A stretch of DNA of 64,000 nucleotides. Source: Nonomuraea sp. SYSU D8015 (lineage in GTDB: Bacteria; Actinomycetota; Actinomycetes; Streptosporangiales; Streptosporangiaceae). The notes beneath the pieces were generated by a model. That model was not told the origin of the DNA, searched no databases, and worked only from the letters and a program-made list of their open reading frames with translations. The stretch covers positions 186,001 to 250,000 of the forward strand of contig NZ_VJYI01000008.1 in assembly GCF_008065375.1 (NCBI RefSeq), read 5' to 3'. A program made the position numbers and the translations under genes. How positions within the stretch are numbered: position 1 is the first letter of the stretch; every line of letters begins with the position of its first letter. Below are positions 10,118 to 18,662 of the stretch, in pieces.

Positions 10118-10909
10118 ATGACCCAGACGACGCCCGAAGCCACGGTCAGACGGCAGCGTGCGCAAGTCAAGGTACGCACCCTGCGTACTGACCGATGGTG
10201 GCTGACCCCGCTGCTGACCTTTCTTGGGCTCAGCGCCTTCTTGATATACGGCGTGTGGGCGATCTTCGATACCAGCTACTACGTGCCGGCGTCGGAGTAC
10301 ATCGCCCCGTTCTCGTCGCCGTGCCTGGCGACCTCATGCCCCGAGGGGGCGAGATTCCTCGGCCTGGCACCCTTCGGTGACTGGTATGCGCTGCCACCGG
10401 GGCTGCTGATCCTCGGCCTGCCCGGCGGCTTCCGGTTGACCTGCTACTACTACCGGAAGTCGTATTACCGGTCGTTCTGGCTGGCGCCGGCCGCCTGCGC
10501 CGTGCAGGAGCCGCACGGGAAGTACACCGGTGAGACCCGCTTCCCGCTGATCTTCCAGAACATCCACCGCTACTTCTTCTACGCCGCCCTGCTCATCGGC
10601 TCCGTCCTCACCTACGACGCGATCCTCGCGCTCGTCCACAAGCCGCTCGGGCTGGGCTCCTGGATCCTGGCGCTCAACGTCGTGCTCATCTGGGGCTACA
10701 CGCTCGGCTGCCACTCCTGCCGGCACATCACGGCGGGCCGGCTCAACCACTTCTCCCGTCACCCGCTGCGCTACCGGGCCTGGACGTTCGTCTCCAAGCT
10801 CAACGCCAAGCACCAGCCCCTCGCGTGGGCCTCGATGTTCTCGGTCATGGGCGCCGACCTGTACGTCCGCCTGGTCGCCAAGGGCATCATCGCCTTCCCG
10901 TACGCGTAA
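10118..10909 (+). CDS. succinate dehydrogenase membrane anchor (operon 2, Rv0249c-like)
   Basis: 263 residues with about five hydrophobic segments (WWLTPLLTFLGLSAFLIYG; a segment around residues 90-115; FFYAALLIGSVLTYDAILAL; WILALNVVLIWGYTLG; and a C-terminal one). It differs in sequence from the operon 1 cytochrome b and has conserved-looking polar patches (CHSCRHITAGRLNHFSRHP). Its order and size match the membrane subunit of the mycobacterial Sdh1 complex (Rv0247c-Rv0249c). I chose ATG 10118, preceded by GGAGAGG, over an in-frame GTG at 10103. Nine bases separate it from the flavoprotein gene. Confidence 0.85.
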   Translation: MTQTTPEATVRRQRAQVKVRTLRTDRWWLTPLLTFLGLSAFLIYGVWAIFDTSYYVPASEYIAPFSSPCLATSCPEGARFLGLAPFGDWYALPPGLLILGLPGGFRLTCYYYRKSYYRSFWLAPAACAVQEPHGKYTGETRFPLIFQNIHRYFFYAALLIGSVLTYDAILALVHKPLGLGSWILALNVVLIWGYTLGCHSCRHITAGRLNHFSRHPLRYRAWTFVSKLNAKHQPLAWASMFSVMGADLYVRLVAKGIIAFPYA

Positions 10910-10918
10910 GGATCAACA

Positions 10919-12808
10919 GTGGAAATCGAACGTCACGAATACGACGTCGTCGTCATCGGCGCGGGCGGCGCCGGGCTTCGGGCCGCGATCGAGGCCCGCC
11001 AGCAGGGCAAGAGGACGGCGATCGTCTGCAAGTCGCTGTTCGGCAAGGCGCACACGGTCATGGCCGAGGGCGGCGCCGCCGCGGCGATGGGCAACGTCAA
11101 CCCCGACGACAACTGGATGGTGCACTTCCGTGACACCATGCGGGGCGGAAAGTTCCTCAACAACTGGCGGATGGCCGAGCTGCACGCCAAGGAGGCGCCC
11201 GACCGGGTGTGGGAGCTGGAGGCCTGGGGCGCGCTGTTCGACCGCACCAAGGACGGCAAGATCAGCCAGCGGAACTTCGGCGGGCACGAGTACCCACGGC
11301 TCGCACACGTGGGCGACCGTACCGGGCTGGAGCTGATCCGCACGCTGCAGCAGCGCGTGGTGGCGCTGCAGCAGGAGGACTACGAGAACCACGGCGACTA
11401 CGAGGCCTACATCAAGGTCTTCGCCGAGTGCACGGTCACGCGGCTGCTCAAGGACGGCGACCGGATCTCCGGCGCGTTCGGCTACTGGCGCGAGACCGGC
11501 AACTTCATCCTGTTCGACACGCCGGCCGTGGTCCTCGCCACCGGCGGCATCGGCAAGTCGTACGTCGTCACCTCCAACTCCTGGGAGTACACCGGTGACG
11601 GCCACGCCCTGGCCCTCCTGGCCGGCGCGAAGCTGATCAACATGGAGTTCATCCAGTTCCACCCCACCGGGATGGTCTGGCCGCCCTCCGTGCGCGGCAT
11701 CCTCGTCACCGAGTCCGTCCGCGGCGACGGCGGCGTGCTGCGCAACTCCGAGGGCAAGCGCTTCATGTTCGACTACATCCCCGAGGTGTTCAAGGACAAG
11801 TACGCCACCACCGAGGAGGAGGCCGACCGCTGGTACACCGACCAGGCCAACAACCGGCGCCCGCCGGAGCTGCTGCCGCGTGACGAGGTGGCCCGGGCGA
11901 TCAACGCCGAGGTGAAGGCCGGCCGGGGGTCACCGCAGGGCGGCGTGTTCCTGGACGTCTCCACCCGGCTCCCGGCCGAGGAGATCAAGAGGCGGCTGCC
12001 GTCGATGCACCACCAGTTCAAGGAGCTGGCCGACGTCGACATCACCGCCGAGCCCATGCAGGTGGGCCCGACCTGCCACTACATCATGGGCGGCGTCGAG
12101 GTGGACGCCGACACCGGCCAGGCGGCCGTGCCCGGGCTGTTCGCGGCGGGCGAGGTGTCCGGCGGCATGCACGGCTCCAACCGGCTCGGCGGCAACTCGC
12201 TGTCCGACCTGCTGGTCTTCGGGCGCCGCGCGGGCGCGGGCGCGGCGGCGTACGTGGACGGGCTCCCCGACCGGCCCAAGATCGCACAGGAGCTCGTGGA
12301 CGAGGCCCGCGAGGAGGCGCTGGCGCCGCTCGAGCGCAGTGGCGAGAACCCCTACGAGGTCCACCACGAGCTGCAGCGCACGATGAACGACCTGGTCGGC
12401 ATCATCCGCAAGGCCGAGGAGATCTCCGAGGCGCTGCAGGTCGTGGAGAAGCTCAAGGAGCGGGTGCGCATGGTCGGGGCGGGCGGCTCCCGCATCTACA
12501 ACCCCGGTTGGCATCTCGCGATCGACCTGCGCAACATGGTGCTGGTGTCGGAGTGCGTGGCCAAGGCGGCGCTGCTGCGCGAGGAGAGCCGCGGCGGGCA
12601 CACCCGCGACGACTTCCCCGGGATGAACCCGGAATGGCGCCGCAAACTGCTCGTCTGCTCCACCCCTGACGGCTCGACCGTCGAGGTCGAGGAGAAGGTC
12701 CAGCCGCCCATGCGCGACGACCTGATCACCCTGTTCGACCGGGACGAGCTGAAGAAATATCTCACCGACGAAGAGATGGCCGAGTTCGACGGGATAGCGA
12801 AGTCATGA
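10919..12808 (+). CDS. sdhA: succinate dehydrogenase/fumarate reductase flavoprotein subunit (operon 2)
   Basis: 629 residues. The FAD Rossmann motif GAGGAG is at residues 14-19, with the probable flavin-linking histidine His45 in FGKAHTVMAEGGAAAAMG. Substrate-site segments include HPTGMVWPP, RGDGGVLRN, GPTCHYIMGG and HGSNRLGGNSLSDLLVFGRR. It resembles the Rv0248c type strongly along its length. GTG 10919 has an AAGGA site, and the stop overlaps sdhB as ATGA. It oxidises succinate, or reduces fumarate in some relatives; the direction here cannot be told from sequence. Confidence 0.93.
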   Translation: MEIERHEYDVVVIGAGGAGLRAAIEARQQGKRTAIVCKSLFGKAHTVMAEGGAAAAMGNVNPDDNWMVHFRDTMRGGKFLNNWRMAELHAKEAPDRVWELEAWGALFDRTKDGKISQRNFGGHEYPRLAHVGDRTGLELIRTLQQRVVALQQEDYENHGDYEAYIKVFAECTVTRLLKDGDRISGAFGYWRETGNFILFDTPAVVLATGGIGKSYVVTSNSWEYTGDGHALALLAGAKLINMEFIQFHPTGMVWPPSVRGILVTESVRGDGGVLRNSEGKRFMFDYIPEVFKDKYATTEEEADRWYTDQANNRRPPELLPRDEVARAINAEVKAGRGSPQGGVFLDVSTRLPAEEIKRRLPSMHHQFKELADVDITAEPMQVGPTCHYIMGGVEVDADTGQAAVPGLFAAGEVSGGMHGSNRLGGNSLSDLLVFGRRAGAGAAAYVDGLPDRPKIAQELVDEAREEALAPLERSGENPYEVHHELQRTMNDLVGIIRKAEEISEALQVVEKLKERVRMVGAGGSRIYNPGWHLAIDLRNMVLVSECVAKAALLREESRGGHTRDDFPGMNPEWRRKLLVCSTPDGSTVEVEEKVQPPMRDDLITLFDRDELKKYLTDEEMAEFDGIAKS

Positions 12809-13557
12809 GCTACAAGGCAAAGTTCAAGGTCTGGCGCGGTGAGGGCGGCGAGGGCAAGCTCGAGGACTTCACCGTGGAGGTCAACGAGGGCGAGGTCGTC
12901 CTCGACATCATCCACCGGCTGCAGGCCACCCAGGCTCCGGACCTGGCGGTGCGGTGGAACTGCAAGGCGGGCAAGTGCGGCTCGTGCAGCATGGAGATCA
13001 ACGGCAAGCCGCGGCTCGGCTGCATGACCCGCATGTCGACCTTCGACCCGGACGAGACCATCACGGTCACGCCGATGCGGACGTTCCCGGTCATCAAGGA
13101 CCTCGTCACGGACGTCTCGTACAACTACCAGAAGGCCAGGGAGGTCCCCTCCTTCACGCCGCCGGCCGGCGTGCGGCCGGGCGAATACCGGATGAAGCAG
13201 GTCGACGTCGAGCGGTCCCAGGAGTTCCGCAAGTGCATCGAGTGCTTCATGTGCAACAACGTCTGCCACGTGATCCGCGACCACGAGGAGAACAAGACCA
13301 ACTTCTCCGGTCCGCGCTTCCTCATGCGGATCGCCGAGCTGGACATGCACCCGTATGACGTGGCGGACCGGCAAGAGGCGGCCCAGGAGCAGCACGGGCT
13401 CGGCTACTGCAACATCACCAAGTGCTGCACCGAGGTCTGCCCCGAGCACATCAAGATCACCGACAACGCGCTGATCCCGATGAAGGAGCGCGTGGTCGAC
13501 CGGAAGTACGACCCGCTGGTGTGGCTCGGCAACAAGATCTTCAAGCGCGCCAAGTAG
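12805..13557 (+). CDS. sdhB: succinate dehydrogenase iron-sulfur subunit (operon 2)
   Basis: 250 residues. [2Fe-2S] ligands lie in NCKAGKCGSCSMEINGKPRL plus a following GC. The C-terminal clusters use CIECFMCNNVCHV and CNITKCCTEVCPEHI, a cysteine pattern different from operon 1 and characteristic of the Rv0247c type. It is translationally coupled to sdhA (ATGA). The operon ends at the strong hairpin 10 bases downstream. Confidence 0.93.
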   Translation: MSYKAKFKVWRGEGGEGKLEDFTVEVNEGEVVLDIIHRLQATQAPDLAVRWNCKAGKCGSCSMEINGKPRLGCMTRMSTFDPDETITVTPMRTFPVIKDLVTDVSYNYQKAREVPSFTPPAGVRPGEYRMKQVDVERSQEFRKCIECFMCNNVCHVIRDHEENKTNFSGPRFLMRIAELDMHPYDVADRQEAAQEQHGLGYCNITKCCTEVCPEHIKITDNALIPMKERVVDRKYDPLVWLGNKIFKRAK

Positions 13558-13566
13558 TCCGACGCA

Positions 13567-13595
13567 GAAGGGGGCTGGATGATCCAGCCCCCTTC
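13567..13595. terminator. bidirectional terminator hairpin after sdh operon 2
   Basis: A perfect 13-bp stem (GAAGGGGGCTGGA / TCCAGCCCCCTTC) with a 3-base loop, followed by TTGT on the plus strand. It lies between the convergent ends of sdhB (13557) and the minus-strand locus (13609) and probably serves both. Confidence 0.85.
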
Positions 13596-13608
13596 TTGTC
13601 GTCCCGGC

Positions 13609-14931
13609 TCACTTCCCGCGGCGGAAGCGCTTGCGCTTGGAGTCCGGCATCTCCTTGGTCGGCTCCTCCTGCGGCTGCGGCGGCGGGAGGGGCTGCACGG
13701 CCGTCACGTCGCCGTCGGCGGGCACGTCGACCGGCAGGTACGGCGGCGGCTCGTACTCGGCGGGCTTCGAGGCGGGTTCGAACAGGGACGGACCCTGCTG
13801 CTGCCACGGCTCGGAGTCGCCCGGCTCAGCCGTCGGGGTAGGGCCGAGCGGGTGCTCGCGGCCGTCGTCGTACGGGGCGGCGCCGCCCGGCGGGATGTCC
13901 GACGGCGGGACCAGCGGCTCGAACGGGTCGCGATACTCCTTGGCCTTCGGCGGCTCGTGGCTGTAGGAGTCGAACTCGTCCGGGTGCAGCACGACGGGGG
14001 GCGGCTCGTCCGAAGCCGCCGGCGGGGGCTCCGGCGCGTAACCCTGCGGCGGGTACGGGTGTCCCGGGTCCTGGTAGACCGGGCCGCTCGGGTAGGTCTG
14101 CACGGGCACGAAGCTGATGATCGGCGCGTACGCCGTTCCGCCCGGGTAGGCGGCCGAGCCGGGGAAGCCCGCAGCGTATCCGGGACCGGCCGGGTAGCCG
14201 GCGCCCGGCGGGTAGCCGGCGCCGGGCTGGGGCGGCGGCATGTCCGGACGTCCCATCTGCGGCCCCGCCTTGCGCACGGCCGCCGCGTGGGCCAGGCGGC
14301 GCAGCCGTCCCTCGAAGATCAGCACGGCGAAGAGCGCGAGCAGGACCAGCACCAGCGCAGGGATGCTGAGCTTGCGCGTCAGGGACTCCTGGTCGAACTC
14401 CGGCGCCGCGTTACGCAGCTCCAGCGGCACTTCCTCCTGCGAGGCGGGCTGCGTCTCGCTCGGCGTCGTCACCGGGGTGGACGGCGTGGGCGCGATGCTG
14501 GGCATCTCGACGCTCGCCTCGGTCGTGGGTGAGACGCTGGTGGTGGGCGGCGGCTCGACGTTCTGCGAGGGCGGTATCACCGGCTGGGGGTTCTGGGTCG
14601 GAGTGGCCGGCGGCGGGGTGTTCGCCTGAGGGGTGGAGCTCTTCGTCGGCGAAGGGCTCTTGGTCTTCTTCGTCGGCGACGCCGTGACGGTCTTGGTGAC
14701 CGTGGTCTCCGGCGGGTCCGTGGGCGTCGGCGTGCCTAAGGTGGTGGTCACCGTGACCGTGGTCTGGGGGTCGGACTCACACGAAGGGTCATCGACGTCA
14801 CACGGCTCGACGGGGTCGAACGCCGACACCGACGCGCTCGCGCTCTGCACGATGAACGGCGTCGCTCCGGCGCCGGTCAGTCCCAGCGCCAGGACGATCG
14901 CGGACACGGCTGTCGCTCGGGTGCGTGCCAC
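13609..14931 (-). CDS. secreted Pro/Thr-rich membrane-anchored protein, secretion-locus end
   Basis: 440 residues with no family I recognise. A signal peptide (about 1-34, ending near ASASVSA) leads to a Thr/Pro/Ser-rich stalk (about 50-175). One membrane helix follows (LSIPALVLVLLALFAVLIF, about 190-208), then a Pro/Tyr/Gly-rich cytoplasmic tail ending in a basic patch (SKRKRFRRGK). The stalk should lie outside the membrane and the tail inside. GTG 14931 has a GGAGGG site. It is the last of the minus-strand genes that begin at 28491. Membership in the same functional unit is inferred from strand and shared architecture with the next gene. Confidence 0.7.
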   Translation of the reverse strand: MARTRATAVSAIVLALGLTGAGATPFIVQSASASVSAFDPVEPCDVDDPSCESDPQTTVTVTTTLGTPTPTDPPETTVTKTVTASPTKKTKSPSPTKSSTPQANTPPPATPTQNPQPVIPPSQNVEPPPTTSVSPTTEASVEMPSIAPTPSTPVTTPSETQPASQEEVPLELRNAAPEFDQESLTRKLSIPALVLVLLALFAVLIFEGRLRRLAHAAAVRKAGPQMGRPDMPPPQPGAGYPPGAGYPAGPGYAAGFPGSAAYPGGTAYAPIISFVPVQTYPSGPVYQDPGHPYPPQGYAPEPPPAASDEPPPVVLHPDEFDSYSHEPPKAKEYRDPFEPLVPPSDIPPGGAAPYDDGREHPLGPTPTAEPGDSEPWQQQGPSLFEPASKPAEYEPPPYLPVDVPADGDVTAVQPLPPPQPQEEPTKEMPDSKRKRFRRGK

Positions 14932-15005
14932 CGTTGCCCTCCGCGTAGTCCCGGAACCATGGTCAAGGGAATACTAGTCGGGTCAAAGTAACAGTAAAGA
15001 CCGAA

Positions 15006-16349
15006 TTACGACACCATTCTACGCCTCTGGCGCTTTTGTACCGTGACAATGACCCAAAGAGCTCCGAGCAGCGTCGCAATGGCCCCAACGGCCAGCGTAT
15101 GCCCCACGGGCCCTTTGAGCGGGCTGACCCGTCCGTCGGGCCGCGCCGCCCGCTTCGTCGCAGCCGCCATTTCCCACGGCAACGGCGCCCCGGGGGGCGC
15201 GGCGGCCAGAGGGGGCGGGGCCGCACCGGGCGCGGGCGAGGCCTGGGGCAGGAGGCCGGGGGCCTCTCCGGGCATGCCTGGGAACGCGCTCGCGGCGGCA
15301 TCGGGGCCGGCGGCCGACGCGGACGCATGAGGAAGCGCCTGTCCGCCCCCGTAGACCACGCTCGGCAGATCCTCATCGGCCGGGCCTGGCCTACGCGCAT
15401 CCGCCGTGTCCCGCCCACGCGCCAAGGTCGCCGCCTCGCCGGTCGGATGCGCACGCACCTCGGCTATGCCTGTGCGACGCGGCCGCGCCTCGGCCTTGCC
15501 CTGCTCACGTCCGGCGGTCGCGGAGGCGTCCGGCGCCTGACGGCCACCCGTGGAATCCTCCACAAGGGGACCCCCTGCCGCCGTGGAACCACCACCGCCC
15601 TCCGGGCCTCCCGAGCCGACTGTGGCGGGCTCCGGCCCCTCCCAGCCTTGTACAGGTGTCTCGGGACCGGCCGAGGGGTCTCCGGGCGTCTCCGCGCCCT
15701 GCGAGCCGTGCTTCGCCGTGGCGGGGCCGCTGATCGTCGGGACTGTGTCCGTCACCCGGGTGGTGACCGTCCGCTGCATGGTGGTCAGGCCGTCACCCTC
15801 GGCGGCCCGCATGTTGGCCGCCGCGGCCAGCACCACCGTCCCAGCCCCATCGGGGGCCGTGAGCGTCACGTCCACGGAGCGTTCACCGGTGACGCTCCCG
15901 AGCCTGCACACCTGCGCCCCATCAGGAAGAGCGGCGGAGGCCCCGGCGACCTTCAGCGCCCGCACGGCCAGCCCCTGGGCGGCGAGCGTCACGTCCTGCG
16001 CGTCTTGGGAAGGCACCGCCATGGCACCAGCGCCCGTGGCCGGCGGCGCTTGGATGACGGGCGGGCTCGGGGTGGCAGACAGCCCCAGGGCGGCGCGGGC
16101 CGACGGCATGCACGTCACCTCCGCCAGCGCCTCCACCGGACTGGCCGCCACCGCCACACTGGCCCGCTCGCCCATCCCGTTCAGCCGTATCCGGAACCGC
16201 TGCACGTCCCCGGTCCTGGTCCACTTCCCGACCTCGCCGCCGGAGTCGTTCACCCGCTCCAGCACCAGCGAGACCCCGGTCGCGGCCATGGGCACGGAGG
16301 GCACCGCCGCCAGGATCACCGCTCCGGCCAGGATCCAGCCACGACGCAT
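15006..16349 (-). CDS. secreted protein with C-terminal membrane anchor, unknown function
   Basis: 447 residues. The signal peptide is MRRGWILAGAVILAAVPSV onward. A structured part runs to about 205 (strand-rich, with SLVLERVND, RFRIRLNG and VDVTLTAPDGAGTVVLAA and two cysteines), resembling an immunoglobulin-like extracellular domain. A Gly/Pro/Ala-rich linker of about 200 residues follows, then a C-terminal membrane helix (LAVGAIATLLGALWVIVTV) and a short basic tail (QKRQRRRMVS). I chose ATG 16349 because GGGGGAGTGGGAG precedes it. It has no LPXTG motif. It is a possible surface component of the secretion-like locus. Confidence 0.7.
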   Translation of the reverse strand: MRRGWILAGAVILAAVPSVPMAATGVSLVLERVNDSGGEVGKWTRTGDVQRFRIRLNGMGERASVAVAASPVEALAEVTCMPSARAALGLSATPSPPVIQAPPATGAGAMAVPSQDAQDVTLAAQGLAVRALKVAGASAALPDGAQVCRLGSVTGERSVDVTLTAPDGAGTVVLAAAANMRAAEGDGLTTMQRTVTTRVTDTVPTISGPATAKHGSQGAETPGDPSAGPETPVQGWEGPEPATVGSGGPEGGGGSTAAGGPLVEDSTGGRQAPDASATAGREQGKAEARPRRTGIAEVRAHPTGEAATLARGRDTADARRPGPADEDLPSVVYGGGQALPHASASAAGPDAAASAFPGMPGEAPGLLPQASPAPGAAPPPLAAAPPGAPLPWEMAAATKRAARPDGRVSPLKGPVGHTLAVGAIATLLGALWVIVTVQKRQRRRMVS

Positions 16350-16424
16350 CACTCCCACTCCCCCGTTGCGACAGATCACCAGCTAGTAACGCCTAGTAAT
16401 CATTCTGTCACAGAGAGGAACCAG

Positions 16425-16820
16425 TCAATCAGGCAGGATCAGCCCCTCAACGGTCTTCATGATCGGCAGATCGGCCCCGAGCCACTCCACGTCGTAGTAT
16501 TCGCCGGGCCCGAGCCATCTCAGCGCCAGATGCTCCCTGGGCTCCGGCGTCCCGGAGGCCAGCGTGGCCAGCCAGACGCGCAGCACGTACCCCTCGGACA
16601 GCGTCCAGTCGCCGCCCACGCGCTCGCCCACCGCGATCTCCACGCCGAGCTCCTCACGGCACTCCCGGACCAGCGCCGCCACCTCGCTCTCCCCCGGGTC
16701 CACCTTGCCACCGGGGAACTCCCAGCCGCCGGCGTGCGCCGCGGGGGCCGCGCGCTGGGCGGCCAGCACCCGGCCGCCCTCGGCGACGATCACCGCGGCC
16801 ACGACCACGATGTTGCTCAT
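16425..16820 (-). CDS. Nudix hydrolase, MutT-like
   Basis: 131 residues. A complete Nudix box, GGKVDPGESEVAALVRECREELG, starts at about residue 37, giving the metal-binding RECREEL core. It probably hydrolyses nucleoside triphosphates or oxidised nucleotides (MutT/CTP-pyrophosphohydrolase-like group). It sits on the same strand inside the secretion-like cluster, with 75-base and 125-base gaps on either side, so it may be an unrelated insertion. Nothing ties its chemistry to secretion. Confidence 0.88.
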   Translation of the reverse strand: MSNIVVVAAVIVAEGGRVLAAQRAAPAAHAGGWEFPGGKVDPGESEVAALVRECREELGVEIAVGERVGGDWTLSEGYVLRVWLATLASGTPEPREHLALRWLGPGEYYDVEWLGADLPIMKTVEGLILPD

Positions 16821-16945
16821 TGCCTCACCCCGTTCGGCGGCTCAGTCGCCATATGCCGCCGCCTTCCCCCGTCGCTCCTTCGTCGCTCCTCCTCCAGACG
16901 ACGGCACTCCCTCGCGTGCTCATGTGTTCCGATCCCTCATATGCC

Positions 16946-18040
16946 TCATCGGGCTGCATTCTGCAGCTTCTTGAGCTGCTCCAGCACATCGGGGTTCTGC
17001 AGCGGGCGGGTGAAGCCGACACGGTTGGCCCGGGACGAGTAGCTGGTCACCTTGATCGGCCCGCACCGCGTGCACCGTGCCTCCAGCATCTTGCCCTTCG
17101 ACACCACCAGGCCGACGTGCCCCGGGTTGTTGGCCGAAGTGCCCGGCCCGGAGTTGAAGAACACCAGGTCGCCTGGCTGCTCCTCACCCTCTAAGACCTT
17201 CACCCCGAACGGCCACTGGCCGAACGTGGTCCGCGGGATCAACAGCCCCGCCTCTTTGTAGGCCGCGTAGATGACGCCCGAGCAGTCGAACGCGTCCGGC
17301 CCCGTGCCGCCCCACAGGTACGGCTTGCCGCGCTGCGCCAGGGCGTACTGGAGGATCTTGGCCACGACATCGCTCGGCGCGGCCTCGATCAGCGGCTCGT
17401 CGCACTCCTCCTCGGCCTGCGGCGGCACCTTGACGTCGCCGGACTTTGCGTACTTCCTGGCGATCGCCTCGACCTGGTCCACGTACCACCAGGCGCGGTT
17501 GTAGACGAACAGCGCCTGCCGCACGTTCTCGGGCGCCCCGTTGCGCTTGAGCATCTTCGCGGCGCCGAGGATGGCGTCGGCCGGGTTGTACACGTCACCG
17601 ACGCCGTCGCCGTCGCCGTCGGAGGCGTACCCGTTGAACTGCGACGACATCGGGATCCTGGCCTTGCCGCCCCAGGTGGAGATCAGGAACTGCATCGGCC
17701 CGGCCGCGCCGGCGGAGTTGGTGCCGCTCTTGACGCCGGGCAGCGTGGAGCGGCCGTGGTCGGTCTCGCGCTTGCCCACGGCGGCCAGGATGTTCCACTG
17801 GACGCCGATCTTCTCACCGTGCTCTTTGTACAGCTGCAGGTAGTTGGCGGGGATGTCGGTGGAGGCCGAGTCGGACGCCTCCTCCACCTGGACGGTGTCC
17901 TCGCAGTCGATGGTGGTGCGGCCCTCGCTGAGGAACGACGGCATCGAGATCAGCAGCATCGGCGACACGATGACCAGAACCAGCAGGAGCATCCCCGCCA
18001 GGCCGATCAGGAGGGCGAGACGTGCGCGTGAGACGTTCAC
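16946..18040 (-). CDS. bifunctional lytic transglycosylase / NlpC-P60 peptidoglycan hydrolase (TcpG-like)
   Basis: 364 residues. An N-terminal membrane helix (about 8-30) is followed by an SLT-type muramidase domain (about 75-200, catalytic Glu in AAVGKRETDHGRS, plus GAAGPMQFLISTWG). A C-terminal NlpC/P60 endopeptidase (about 225-345) carries the catalytic Cys in DCSGVIYAAY and His in NPGHVGLVV. It would open peptidoglycan locally, the role of VirB1/TcpG in type IV secretion. GTG 18040 has AGGAGG upstream and overlaps the previous stop (GTGA). An EF-hand-like Asp-rich loop (SDGDGDGVGD) lies in the first domain, as in related enzymes. Confidence 0.9.
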   Translation of the reverse strand: MNVSRARLALLIGLAGMLLLVLVIVSPMLLISMPSFLSEGRTTIDCEDTVQVEEASDSASTDIPANYLQLYKEHGEKIGVQWNILAAVGKRETDHGRSTLPGVKSGTNSAGAAGPMQFLISTWGGKARIPMSSQFNGYASDGDGDGVGDVYNPADAILGAAKMLKRNGAPENVRQALFVYNRAWWYVDQVEAIARKYAKSGDVKVPPQAEEECDEPLIEAAPSDVVAKILQYALAQRGKPYLWGGTGPDAFDCSGVIYAAYKEAGLLIPRTTFGQWPFGVKVLEGEEQPGDLVFFNSGPGTSANNPGHVGLVVSKGKMLEARCTRCGPIKVTSYSSRANRVGFTRPLQNPDVLEQLKKLQNAAR

Positions 18041-18660
18041 CCCGGGTCTCCCTCCTGGCCCTCGGCCGCCGGCAGGATGTCGAAGATCCGCCAATCCGTC
18101 CCGGACTGGCGGACCGTGACCGCGTAGTCCTCGTTGAGCAATTTGTCGCCGCTCTTGGCGGAGACCTTCCTGGTGCCGGTGACGACGAAGATGATGGAGG
18201 TCTTGTCGATCTGCCTGATCTCCTTCAACCGGGCCGTGGCCGTGGAGACGATCTCGTCGTCGCGGTTCTGCTCGACGGTGCCCGCCGACGTCATCGTGCG
18301 GCCCAGGATCTCGCCGAGCTCAGGCGTGGTGTACGCCTTCAGCCGCTCGGCGTAGGCCGCCGGGTCCTCGTCGTACCGGAACGTGCCGTAGACGGCGGTG
18401 AACCGCTGGGCCAGGTCCGCCGCCGCGGCAAGGTGCTCCTTCTTCATCGGCAGGTAGTCGTAGACGTCGAACGGCGCGTCGCTGGCGGTCGCCAGCGGCG
18501 TGGACGAGGCGACGGCCACGCTGGTGGGGCGGCTCTGCTGCGGCGCCGGCTCGGCCGGGTCGGCGGATCCCGGCCACAGGGTGACGTAGACGCCGACCGC
18601 GGCGATGACCACGACGATGGCGGCGAAGGCCAGCCCCCGCCTGTCACCTGGCTGGGCCAT
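18037..18660 (-). CDS. single-pass membrane protein, VirB8/NTF2-like
   Basis: 207 residues with a cytoplasmic N-terminus, one membrane helix (about 10-30) and a Ser/Pro linker. A globular external domain follows (about 65-200: AADLAQRFTAVYGTF, YTTPELGEILGRTM, YAVTVRQSGTDWRIFDI). The helix/strand order resembles the NTF2-like fold of VirB8-type proteins. The fold assignment is by eye. It lies 2 bases after the VirB6-like gene and overlaps the hydrolase gene (GTGA), so it is part of the operon. Confidence 0.65.
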   Translation of the reverse strand: MAQPGDRRGLAFAAIVVVIAAVGVYVTLWPGSADPAEPAPQQSRPTSVAVASSTPLATASDAPFDVYDYLPMKKEHLAAAADLAQRFTAVYGTFRYDEDPAAYAERLKAYTTPELGEILGRTMTSAGTVEQNRDDEIVSTATARLKEIRQIDKTSIIFVVTGTRKVSAKSGDKLLNEDYAVTVRQSGTDWRIFDILPAAEGQEGDPG

Positions 18661-18662
18661 GT